The position numbers and the translations under genes are program-made. The notes under the pieces are model-generated. The model made no database searches. It was not told where the DNA came from and was given only the letters and a program-made list of their open reading frames with translations. This document shows, in pieces, positions 1 to 6,336 of a stretch of 9,299 nucleotides of DNA. The stretch is from positions 1 through 9,299 of the forward strand of contig JALRJA010000409.1 of assembly GCA_023255235.1 (NCBI GenBank), read 5' to 3'. Origin of the DNA: Flaviramulus sp. Lineage in GTDB: Bacteria > Bacteroidota > Bacteroidia > Flavobacteriales > Flavobacteriaceae. How positions within the stretch are numbered: position 1 is the first letter of the stretch; each line of letters opens with the position of its first letter.

Positions 1-147
1 TTAATTAGTGAAAATATTCCTAGCCCAATGGGAGCTTTTTTGTCTGCTTTTAAAACTAAAGTAGAAGCAAAAAAAATTCAGTCAGAAAAAGGCGGTACGC
101 TATACACATGGGAAACATTACTATCTCATTTTAACAACCAATTATAA
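1..147 (+). CDS. nosL: NosL copper chaperone, C-terminal 48 residues (5' end outside window)
   Basis: Frame 1 is open from the first base to a TAA at 145-147 and encodes 48 residues beginning LISENIPSPMGA. The SPMGA-x3-AF segment, followed by a lysine/alanine-rich helix, a GG turn (EKGGTLYTW) and a final short helix, matches the C-terminal end of NosL. In the family that end reads like TPMGSG-x2-AF, then a helix and GG. NosL is an outer-membrane or periplasmic lipoprotein that delivers Cu(I) to the NosDFY machinery during assembly of nitrous-oxide reductase. The lipobox and copper-binding residues lie upstream of the window and cannot be checked. The stop codon directly abuts the nosD ATG with no spacer, so the genes are almost certainly co-transcribed and probably translationally coupled. 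The identity rests on a short tail plus context, which is strong because nosD, nosF and nosY follow. Confidence 0.85.
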   Translation, partial: LISENIPSPMGAFLSAFKTKVEAKKIQSEKGGTLYTWETLLSHFNNQL

Positions 148-1383
148 ATGAAAAAAAAAATTGCCTTTTTATTAATCCTTTTTATGGCTTTTAAAAGCCA
201 CACTCAAACTATTGAGGTGTGTAATAATTGCTCAATAGCATCATTAAAAAAGGCAATTGAAATAGCTAAAGATTTTGATACCATAATTTTAAAAAAAGGC
301 ACTTATAAAGAACACAATATTATAATTAACAAACCACTAACCGTTATTGGGAAAAACTACCCTATTATAGATGGCGAATTAAAAGGTGAAATTATTACCA
401 TTGTTTCAGATAATGTAACTGTAGATGGACTATTTATAATTAATGTTGGCACTAGCTATACAGAAGATTATGCCGCCATTAGAGTTAAAAAAAGCAAAAA
501 CTTTACAATTCAAAATCTCGTATTAGAAAAGTTATTTTTTGGCATTTATCTTGAAAAGTCAAAAAACGGAAAAGTGTATCACAATAAAATAATTGGTAAT
601 GCTGTTGAAGAATATAACTCTGGAAACGGCATTCAGCTTTGGTATAGCAATCATATAGAAATTGAACATAATTATATAGAACAAGTTCGTGATGGTATTT
701 ATTTAGAATTTTCTGATGATTGCTTAATAAAAAATAATATAAGTACTAAAAACCTTCGTTATGGTTTGCATTTTATGTTTTCAAATAATGATATTTATCA
801 AGATAATACCTTTGAAAATAATGGTGCAGGAGTAGCTGTTATGTTTTCAAATAAAATAAAAATGCTTAACAACATATTTAAAGAAAATTGGGGAACAGCT
901 TCTTATGGCATGCTTTTAAAAGAAATAACAGATGCCGAAATAAAAGGTAACACCTTTAAAGAAAATACTATAGGTATTAATATAGAAGGAACAAACCGAA
1001 TTAATTACACAAACAATAATTTTATAAGTAATGGTTGGGCTGTTAAAGTAAGAGGTGCGTGTTACACCAATACATTTATTGAAAATAACTTTTTGTATAA
1101 TTCTTTTGATATTTCATACAACAGCAATGTAAACGATACTATATTTAATAAAAACTATTGGAGTAACTACACAGGCTATGATTTAAATAAAGATGGCATT
1201 GGCGATGTGCCGTACAGACCTGTTAAACTATTTTCATACATTGTTAACAGAACACCCGAAACCATTATTTTGCTTCGTAGTTTGTTTATTGATGTTATTG
1301 ATTTTTCTGAAAAAATATCTCCCGTTTTTACTCCAGATAATTTATTAGACAAAAACCCACTAATAAAACAAGTAGCATGGTAA
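148..1383 (+). CDS. nosD: NosD, periplasmic beta-helix protein for nitrous-oxide reductase copper-site assembly
   Basis: The protein has 411 residues. An export signal at about 1-20 (MKKK, a hydrophobic core, then SHTQ) places it in the periplasm. From about residue 30 it has the CASH/NosD pattern: SLKKAIEIAKDFDTIILKKGTY, then successive parallel-beta-helix turns rich in N, G and hydrophobic residues up to about 335. Examples are NGIQLWYSN, DGIYLEFSDD, YGLHFMFSNN and GVAVMFSN. The C-terminal part contains the family-typical NYWSNYTGYDLNKDGIGDVPY segment, around 345-363. NosD pairs with the NosF/NosY ABC transporter and, with NosL, feeds copper to the active site of NosZ. The mature N-terminus carries a CxxC (C25, C28), unusual enough to note. 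The start is chosen because it abuts the nosL stop and gives a clean signal peptide. The end overlaps the nosF start by 7 bases. Length and repeats fit the family well. Confidence 0.94.
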   Translation: MKKKIAFLLILFMAFKSHTQTIEVCNNCSIASLKKAIEIAKDFDTIILKKGTYKEHNIIINKPLTVIGKNYPIIDGELKGEIITIVSDNVTVDGLFIINVGTSYTEDYAAIRVKKSKNFTIQNLVLEKLFFGIYLEKSKNGKVYHNKIIGNAVEEYNSGNGIQLWYSNHIEIEHNYIEQVRDGIYLEFSDDCLIKNNISTKNLRYGLHFMFSNNDIYQDNTFENNGAGVAVMFSNKIKMLNNIFKENWGTASYGMLLKEITDAEIKGNTFKENTIGINIEGTNRINYTNNNFISNGWAVKVRGACYTNTFIENNFLYNSFDISYNSNVNDTIFNKNYWSNYTGYDLNKDGIGDVPYRPVKLFSYIVNRTPETIILLRSLFIDVIDFSEKISPVFTPDNLLDKNPLIKQVAW

Positions 1384-2084
1384 GTATTACAGATTTACAT
1401 AAAAAATTTAATAAAAATACGGTGCTTAATGGCATTAATTTAGACATTAATAAGAGTGGTATTATTGCCGTTTTAGGACCAAATGGGTCAGGAAAAACAA
1501 CATTAATAAAATGTATTTTAGGCATGGTAATTCCTAATAAAGGAACTATTCATGTTCTAGGAACTAATATTAAAAAAAACGCCAACTACAAACATCAAAT
1601 TGATTATTTACCACAAATTGCTAATTTTCCTAATAATCTAAAAGTAAAAGAGCTTATTACAATGATAAAAGATTTACGCAAACCCACATCTCAAGATGCC
1701 AATTTAATTACGCTTTTTAAACTAGAACCTTTTTTAAATAAAAAATTGGGAACTCTTTCAGGTGGTACAAAACAAAAAGTAAATATTGTATTAGCGTTTA
1801 TGTTTGATAGCCCATTAATTATACTCGATGAACCTACAACAGGTTTAGACCCTATTTCATTAATTGGGTTAAAAAATTTAATTCAAACTGAAAAAACAAA
1901 AGGAAAAACCATATTAATAACATCTCATATTATGAGTTTTGTTGAAGAAGTATCAGATCAAATTGTGTTTTTGCTTGAAGGAAAAATTTATTTTAATGGA
2001 ACTATTAACCAATTAAAACTAAAAACAAATCAACCCGATTTTGAAAACGCAATAGCCTCAGTTTTATCAAATAATTATGCTTAA
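1377..2084 (+). CDS. nosF: NosF, ABC-transporter ATPase of the NosDFY complex
   Basis: This 235-residue cytoplasmic ATPase has every canonical ABC motif. Walker A is GPNGSGKTT (34-42), the Q-loop glutamine is near 80 (YLPQ), and the signature is LSGGTKQ (127-133). Walker B with the catalytic glutamate is LIILDE (147-152), the D-loop is around 156-159, and the H-loop histidine is H184 (TSH). It is short, as usual for single-domain NosF/CcmA-like ATPases. It powers the NosY membrane dimer in the nitrous-oxide reductase maturation complex. The ATG lies inside the last codons of nosD (7-base overlap) and its own end overlaps nosY by 8 bases, indicating coupled translation and matched stoichiometry. 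Taken alone it could be any gliding- or copper-type ABC ATPase; the flanking nosD and nosY settle the assignment. Confidence 0.94.
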   Translation: MVSITDLHKKFNKNTVLNGINLDINKSGIIAVLGPNGSGKTTLIKCILGMVIPNKGTIHVLGTNIKKNANYKHQIDYLPQIANFPNNLKVKELITMIKDLRKPTSQDANLITLFKLEPFLNKKLGTLSGGTKQKVNIVLAFMFDSPLIILDEPTTGLDPISLIGLKNLIQTEKTKGKTILITSHIMSFVEEVSDQIVFLLEGKIYFNGTINQLKLKTNQPDFENAIASVLSNNYA

Positions 2085-2859
2085 AATATTAAAATACAGT
2101 TTTTATGATTTAATGCGTAGCCGTTGGAGTTATGTCTATTTTGCTTTTTACTTTTTATTAGGGCTTGTTTTGTTGTTTTTAAATAACAACTTATCTAAAG
2201 CAGTTATCACATTAATGAATGTTATTATTGTACTCGTTCCCTTAATAGGCACTATTTTTGGCGTAATGTATTATTATAATTCTAAAGAATTTACAGAGCT
2301 TTTATTGGCACAACCGTTAAAACGTTCTTCTATATTTTTAGGACAATATTTGGGTGTTGCCATATCATTATCTTTAAGCTTAATTCTTGGCTTGGGTATT
2401 CCTTTTATACTTTACGGATTATTTAAATCGGGCGTTATCTGGGATTTTTCATTACTGTTAATCACAGGCACTTTTCTTACGTTTATATTTACAGCATTAG
2501 CTTTTAATATTGCTCTTTCTAATGAAAATAAAATTAAAGGGTTTGGTTATGCCATCTTGTTGTGGTTATTCTTAGCTATTATTTATGACGGTCTTTTTTT
2601 AATGTCGCTAATTTTATTTGAAGATTATCCTTTAGACAAATTATCGCTTATTGGCACTATGCTAAACCCCATTGATTTATCGAGAACTTTAATTCTTTTA
2701 AAACTTGATATCTCGGCACTATTAGGATATACAGGTGCTGTTTTTAAGACGTTTTTTGGAACATATTTTGGTTTAATTGTATCGTTTATAATGTTGGCTG
2801 TTTGGGTTACAATTCCTGTTTTAAGAATTGTTTTTAAATCAAAACGAAACGATTTTTAA
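2077..2859 (+). CDS. nosY: NosY, ABC-transporter membrane subunit of the NosDFY complex
   Basis: This 260-residue polytopic inner-membrane protein has about six hydrophobic segments, near residues 19-35, 43-66, 90-115, 123-145, 155-178 and 232-253. A short amphipathic N-terminus (KYSFYDLMRSRW) and the motif YYNSKEFTELLLAQPLKRS after the second segment match the ABC-2/NosY permease family, where E-x-x-E-LLLxQPxxR is typical. It would dimerise, bind NosF below and hold NosD in the periplasm. The start ATG overlaps the end of nosF (ATGCTTAA) by 8 bases. It is the last gene of the cluster: only 15 bases separate its stop from the stop of a convergent gene on the other strand. No nosL copy follows it, unlike the nosRZDFYL order of Pseudomonas. 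Topology is read by eye. Confidence 0.92.
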   Translation: MLKILKYSFYDLMRSRWSYVYFAFYFLLGLVLLFLNNNLSKAVITLMNVIIVLVPLIGTIFGVMYYYNSKEFTELLLAQPLKRSSIFLGQYLGVAISLSLSLILGLGIPFILYGLFKSGVIWDFSLLLITGTFLTFIFTALAFNIALSNENKIKGFGYAILLWLFLAIIYDGLFLMSLILFEDYPLDKLSLIGTMLNPIDLSRTLILLKLDISALLGYTGAVFKTFFGTYFGLIVSFIMLAVWVTIPVLRIVFKSKRNDF

Positions 2860-2876
2860 CCCTAAATAGGTTTTTT
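2858..2876 (+). terminator. Possible weak terminator after nosY
   Basis: AACC (2858-2861) can pair with GGTT (2869-2872) around a seven-base loop, and six T (2871-2876) follow. It sits exactly in the gap between the convergent stops of nosY and the 116-residue gene, where a terminator is expected. The stem is only four pairs and overlaps both coding ends, so the prediction is weak. On the other strand the same hairpin lacks a following U-run. Confidence 0.3.
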
Positions 2877-3225
2877 AAGCATACTTATTTCTAAACCATA
2901 CCTTTTGCCACTCTCGTTTTAATATTAAAAACGATATTGCTTCAGATAGTTTTAAAATATCTGTTCCATCAATGCTTTTAACCGCTTTTTCAGAAACATC
3001 AATAATATAAAGCAAATTTAAATACGTCATAAATTTTTCTTGAATTAGCTTATAAACAGTTTCATGAAGCAAAGCTTGTAAGCTAGAAGGCAACATGTTT
3101 TCTTGAAAATCTAAATCTATATTTGCTAATAAAAAATCTTTATTTAATTGGTGTATGAGTTGGTTATACAAATCTTGTTTGTTGGCTTCTTCAATTACAT
3201 CTTGAAATGTTGCTGGTAATTGCAT
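2875..3225 (-). CDS. Conserved-looking small helical protein coupled to the prenyl synthase gene
   Basis: I do not recognise a named function for this 116-residue protein. It has no signal peptide and no clear membrane segment. Alternating hydrophobic and charged residues predict several helices (about 7-30, 46-75 and 85-110). The last third is the most distinctive, with the segment SFLILKREWQKVWFRNKYA rich in basic and aromatic residues. Its ATG overlaps the stop of the upstream prenyl synthase gene by one base (TAATG on the minus strand), a classic translational-coupling arrangement, so the two products are probably made together. I believe similar small proteins occur in other flavobacteria, but that is recollection, not something shown here. 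It could be a regulator or partner of isoprenoid synthesis, or simply a passenger in the operon. Confidence 0.75.
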   Translation of the reverse strand: MQLPATFQDVIEEANKQDLYNQLIHQLNKDFLLANIDLDFQENMLPSSLQALLHETVYKLIQEKFMTYLNLLYIIDVSEKAVKSIDGTDILKLSEAISFLILKREWQKVWFRNKYA

Positions 3226-4199
3226 TAAACGTTTCTGTTCATTAAGTTCTTTCCAAATTCTTTTAATTGAATTTTGTTGTCTTCAGAAATATGTAAAAAT
3301 TCTAATACAGAAAACGCCTTATTTGTATAATCTTGAATAGCTTGCTTTGTGGCTTGGGTTGCTCCTGATGATTCAAAAATTTGTTTAACAGCAGCTATTT
3401 TTTTACTATTATCATCGGTGTGTGATGAGAATATGTCTTGCCATTTGCTTCTATTAGATTCCTCTGAAAATTCTAAGGCTTTTAAATACAAATAGGTTTT
3501 TTTGTTCTCAATAATATCGCCTCCTGTTTGTTTTCCAAAGGTTTTGGGGTTTCCAAAAGCATCTAAATAATCATCTTGCAACTGAAATGCAATACCTAAA
3601 TTTTTGCCAAACTCATACATATTATTTTGGTCTTCTAAAGACGCTTTAGCTATAATAGCTCCCATTTTCATAGCAGCTCCTACTAAAACAGCTGTTTTGT
3701 ATTCAATCATTTTTAAATACTCTTCAATAGTAACATCGTTACGTGTTTCAAAATCTACATCATACTGTTGTCCTTCACAAACTTTTAAAGCTGTTTTACT
3801 AAATAGCTTTGCTAAGTCTTTAAATGTATTTGCTTCATAACTCTCAAAAAGCTGATATGCCATAATTAACATGGCATCACCCGAGAGAATGCCTGTATTA
3901 ATATTCCAGTTTTCATGTACTGTTTTTTGGCCACGCCTTAAAGGTGCATCGTCCATAATATCATCATGTACTAACGAAAAATTATGAAAAACTTCAATAC
4001 TTAAAGCTGCGTTTAGTGCTTCTTTATAATGACCACCAAAAATATCTGATGTCATAAGCGTTAAAATAGGTCTTATTCTTTTTCCGCCTAAATTTAGTAT
4101 GTATGCAATAGGTTCATACAAATTTTTAGGCTCTTTAATGGCTGCAAATTCATCTAAGTAATTAGTGAAAATTTCTTGGTATTTATCTGTGGTTAGCAT
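3225..4199 (-). CDS. Short-chain (E)-isoprenyl diphosphate synthase (FPP/GGPP synthase type)
   Basis: This 324-residue cytosolic enzyme condenses isopentenyl diphosphate with allylic diphosphates to make the precursor of quinone side chains, undecaprenyl carrier or carotenoids. Diagnostic motifs are GGKRIRP (38-44), the first aspartate-rich motif DDIMD (79-83) followed by RRG (88-90), EGQQ (142-145), K168-T169, and the second aspartate-rich motif QDDYLD (208-213). Family length is normal. The residue five positions before the first motif is F74 and the next is S75 (HNFSLVHDD). An aromatic there limits chain growth in characterised enzymes, which favours a C15-C20 product. Flavobacteria need GGPP for carotenoids, so GGPP synthase is my best guess, but the product length is not proven. 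It is the first gene of a minus-strand pair and diverges from tetR across a 122-base region. The start is at the CAT 4197-4199; the transcript may be leaderless. Confidence 0.92.
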   Translation of the reverse strand: MLTTDKYQEIFTNYLDEFAAIKEPKNLYEPIAYILNLGGKRIRPILTLMTSDIFGGHYKEALNAALSIEVFHNFSLVHDDIMDDAPLRRGQKTVHENWNINTGILSGDAMLIMAYQLFESYEANTFKDLAKLFSKTALKVCEGQQYDVDFETRNDVTIEEYLKMIEYKTAVLVGAAMKMGAIIAKASLEDQNNMYEFGKNLGIAFQLQDDYLDAFGNPKTFGKQTGGDIIENKKTYLYLKALEFSEESNRSKWQDIFSSHTDDNSKKIAAVKQIFESSGATQATKQAIQDYTNKAFSVLEFLHISEDNKIQLKEFGKNLMNRNV

Positions 4200-4203
4200 A
4201 AGG

Positions 4204-4211
4204 CAAAAATA
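4204..4211 (-). promoter_or_regulatory. -7 box of the prenyl synthase promoter
   Basis: On the minus strand the sequence reads TATTTTTG CCTT ATG. TATTTTTG is a perfect match to the Bacteroidota sigma-ABfr -7 consensus TAnnTTTG and ends only four bases before the start codon. In that promoter class transcription begins a few bases after the box, so the mRNA would start at or next to the ATG, i.e. be leaderless. No convincing -33 TTTG was found at 17-23 bases upstream. An identical TATTTTTG lies farther upstream at 4242-4249. Confidence 0.55.
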
Positions 4212-4241
4212 AATTAAAAACTTTTATGAATTTAGGACTTC

Positions 4242-4249
4242 CAAAAATA
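4242..4249 (-). promoter_or_regulatory. Second, upstream -7 box facing the prenyl synthase
   Basis: This is a second perfect TATTTTTG on the minus strand, 38 bases upstream of the first. If used, it would give a leader of roughly 38 bases. A match to TAnnTTTG arises fairly easily in such AT-rich DNA, so one of the two copies may be fortuitous. Confidence 0.35.
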
Positions 4250-4270
4250 AGTGTTAAAAATTCTTAATAC

Positions 4271-4304
4271 TTAGGAAACTTTTTAGGTTTTTAAAGTTTC
4301 CTAA
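4271..4304. promoter_or_regulatory. Perfect 12-bp inverted repeat, probable TetR-type operator
   Basis: TTAGGAAACTTT (4271-4282) and its exact reverse complement AAAGTTTCCTAA (4293-4304) are separated by ten bases, with centre-to-centre distance 22 bp or about two helical turns. The site lies between the divergent prenyl synthase and tetR genes. It ends two bases before the tetR -7 box, where a bound repressor would block RNA polymerase. A partial extra half-site TTAGGA occurs at 4232-4237. TetR-family regulators commonly bind such palindromes next to their own gene. Autoregulation and control of the downstream efflux operon are inferred from position. Confidence 0.7.
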
Positions 4305-4306
4305 TG

Positions 4307-4314
4307 TACTTTTG
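4307..4314 (+). promoter_or_regulatory. -7 box of the tetR-efflux operon promoter
   Basis: TACTTTTG matches the Bacteroidota -7 consensus TAnnTTTG at every defined position. It ends seven bases before the ATG at 4322, so the transcript would have a leader of only a few bases or none. This also argues against the in-frame ATG at 4304, which lies inside the operator and upstream of the expected transcription start. The -33 region falls within the inverted repeat spacer and has no clear TTTG. Confidence 0.6.
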
Positions 4315-4321
4315 TGCCTGT

Positions 4322-4924
4322 ATGGAAGAAAAAATATTATTAGGTGCAACAGACTTGTTTTTAAACTATGGTTTTAAAAGTGTTACTATGGATGATATTG
4401 CCAATACTTTAGGCGTTTCAAAAAAAACCATTTACCAACATTATGATACTAAAATAAAACTTGTTGAAGCAACTACGCATAACATGTTTAATGTAATTGC
4501 TTCTGGTATAGACCATATTTGTTCGTTAGAAAAAAACCCTATTGAGGAGATTTACTCTATTAAACAATTTGTAATGGAGCATTTAAAAGATGAGAAATCG
4601 TCACCTCAATATCAATTGCAAAAATACTATCCAAAAATTTTTAGAGCCTTAAAGACAAAACAATTTGGCGTTATGCAAATTTGTGTTGTTAATAACCTTA
4701 AAAAAGGGGTTGCCACTGGTTTATACAGAGATACTATCAATATAGATTTTATTTCGAGATTATATTTTAACGGTATGATTTGTTTAAAAGACAAAGACCT
4801 TTTCCCTTTAAAAACTTTTTCGGTTAATATGCTAATGAATAATTATTTAGAATACCATTTACGCGGTATTTGCACCCCAAAAGGACTTACTATTTTACAT
4901 AAATATATAACATCAAATCAATAA
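4322..4924 (+). CDS. TetR/AcrR-family transcriptional regulator of the efflux operon
   Basis: This is a 200-residue DNA-binding regulator. Residues 1-45 are a canonical TetR N-terminal domain: KILLGATDLFLNYGF, then a helix-turn-helix reading TMDDIANTLGVSKKTIYQHY (22-41). The remainder is an all-helical ligand-binding and dimerisation domain without a recognisable ligand signature, as is normal for the family. An in-frame ATG exists at 4304, but it overlaps the inverted repeat and precedes the promoter box. I therefore take 4322, which also gives the usual short N-terminus (MEEKILLGA). The gene is first in a plus-strand operon and its stop is six bases before the TolC-like gene. The likely role is repression of itself and of tolC-adaptor-permease through the palindrome at 4271-4304, relieved by a toxic substrate. 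A role on the divergent prenyl synthase promoter is possible. Confidence 0.92.
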   Translation: MEEKILLGATDLFLNYGFKSVTMDDIANTLGVSKKTIYQHYDTKIKLVEATTHNMFNVIASGIDHICSLEKNPIEEIYSIKQFVMEHLKDEKSSPQYQLQKYYPKIFRALKTKQFGVMQICVVNNLKKGVATGLYRDTINIDFISRLYFNGMICLKDKDLFPLKTFSVNMLMNNYLEYHLRGICTPKGLTILHKYITSNQ

Positions 4925-4930
4925 TAAAAC

Positions 4931-6271
4931 ATGAAAACTAGACTTGTATTTTGTTTTAGTTTATTAATTTATATAAGTGGTTTTTCACAAGAAACTCCAA
5001 CAAGTTTTTCGTTACAAGACGCTATAAATTATGCCTTAGAAAATAATAGAACAGCCAAAAATGCTACAAAAGATATTGATGCTGCTAGACAGCAAAAATG
5101 GGAAACAACCGCTACTGGTTTACCTCAAATAAGTGCTGGTATTGATTATCAAAACTTTTTAAAACAGCCTGTTTCATTAATACCTGCTGAATTTTTTGGA
5201 GGCAATCCTGGTGAGTTTGCAGAAGTTATTTTTGGCACTAAACACAATGTAACCGCAACCGCAACACTAACACAAAAACTCTTTGATGGTTCTTATTTGG
5301 TAGGTTTACAATCTGCTAAAGTATTTTTAGAAATTTCTAAAAATGCAAAAGAAAAAACAGATTTAGAAATTAGAAAAGCGGTTGTTAATGCTTACAGCAA
5401 TGTTTTACTTGCAGAAGAAAGTATTAATGTGTTGCAACGCAATATTGAAAATTTAGATAAAACCCTGTTTGAAATAACCAAAATTTATGAAAATGGTTTA
5501 GAAGAAGAAGAAAGTGTAGAACAGCTACAAATCACATTATCTAGTGTGAAAAATAATCTTAATAACGTTATTAGGTTAAAAAAACTGGCTTATCAAATGC
5601 TAAATATTACACTTGGCTTAGATATAAATAACCCAACGGTTTTAACCGATATTCTGGAGAATTTAACTAGTGAACACATTAGTTTAGGTTTACTTGAAAC
5701 AAACGAATTTATTGAAGAAACTATAGATTATAGAATAGCACAAAATGATAAAACTGCTAAAGAACTCCTTTTAAAACTAGAAAAAAGCAAAGCCTTACCA
5801 ACCTTAAATACCTTTATTAATGGTGGTTATTCTGCTTTTGGCAATGATTTTAACTTTACAAACAGAGACCAAAAATGGTTTGGTTCGTCTTTATTAGGTG
5901 TTAGTTTAAATATTCCCATTTTTAGTTCTTTAGGAAGACGTGCCGCAACGCAACGTGCCAAAATTAATTTAGAAAAAGCTGAAAATAATTTAACCGAAAC
6001 CCAACAAAAAATTAAGTTACAAATAGCTTCGGCTAAAAGTGATTACCAATTTGCTATTGAAGATTATGAAAATAAAAAACAAAACCTAAATCTTGCTCAA
6101 CGTATTGAAGCTAAAAACCAAACCAAATTTTTAGAAGGTATTGGTTCTAGTTTTGAATTACGCCAGGCTCAAACACAACTCTATAATGCACAACAAGAAC
6201 TTTTACAAAGCATGATAGATGTTATAAACAAAAAGGCGGCATTAGAAACCGTATTAAATGACGTAGATTAA
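4931..6271 (+). CDS. TolC-like outer-membrane efflux channel
   Basis: The 446-residue protein has a signal peptide at about 1-20 (MKTRLVF, hydrophobic core, SGFSQ), so it is exported. It carries two outer-membrane-efflux-protein repeats. The first starts with SFSLQDAINYALENN (around 27-41). The second is a long alpha-helical stretch that ends near 389-435 with the conserved pattern AQRIEAKNQTKFLEGIG, then ELRQAQTQLYNAQQELL. These helices form the periplasmic tunnel of the trimeric channel, and the beta-rich parts between them cross the outer membrane. No lipobox cysteine is present near the cleavage site, so it is probably not lipidated. It lies six bases after tetR and 65 bases before the adaptor start, as expected for a tripartite RND pump in Bacteroidota where channel, adaptor and permease are co-transcribed. 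Confidence 0.93.
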   Translation: MKTRLVFCFSLLIYISGFSQETPTSFSLQDAINYALENNRTAKNATKDIDAARQQKWETTATGLPQISAGIDYQNFLKQPVSLIPAEFFGGNPGEFAEVIFGTKHNVTATATLTQKLFDGSYLVGLQSAKVFLEISKNAKEKTDLEIRKAVVNAYSNVLLAEESINVLQRNIENLDKTLFEITKIYENGLEEEESVEQLQITLSSVKNNLNNVIRLKKLAYQMLNITLGLDINNPTVLTDILENLTSEHISLGLLETNEFIEETIDYRIAQNDKTAKELLLKLEKSKALPTLNTFINGGYSAFGNDFNFTNRDQKWFGSSLLGVSLNIPIFSSLGRRAATQRAKINLEKAENNLTETQQKIKLQIASAKSDYQFAIEDYENKKQNLNLAQRIEAKNQTKFLEGIGSSFELRQAQTQLYNAQQELLQSMIDVINKKAALETVLNDVD

Positions 6272-6336
6272 AACTAAAACCAATGTATAACATCATAAAA
6301 ACAAAACAACCCAATAACCTGATAAATACAAGCATA

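Noticed and set aside
505..1100. Repetitive asparagine-rich coding pattern in nosD as a DNA repeat array
   Set aside because: It is explained by protein-level beta-helix repeats; the DNA units are not identical or evenly spaced enough to be a CRISPR or tandem array.
1328..1525. 65-codon minus-strand open frame across the nosD/nosF junction
   Set aside because: It lies opposite two well-supported genes, and its translation mirrors the Walker A region of nosF; it is a shadow.
3604..3840. 78-codon plus-strand open frame within the prenyl synthase
   Set aside because: It is antisense to conserved motifs of the synthase and has no supporting features.
4304..4321. Alternative tetR start at 4304
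   Set aside because: It overlaps the palindrome and lies upstream of the expected transcription start set by the TACTTTTG box; it adds an atypical Cys-containing extension.
6283..6336. Alternative adaptor start at 6283
   Set aside because: It would place 18 polar residues before an otherwise ideal lipoprotein signal peptide starting at 6337.
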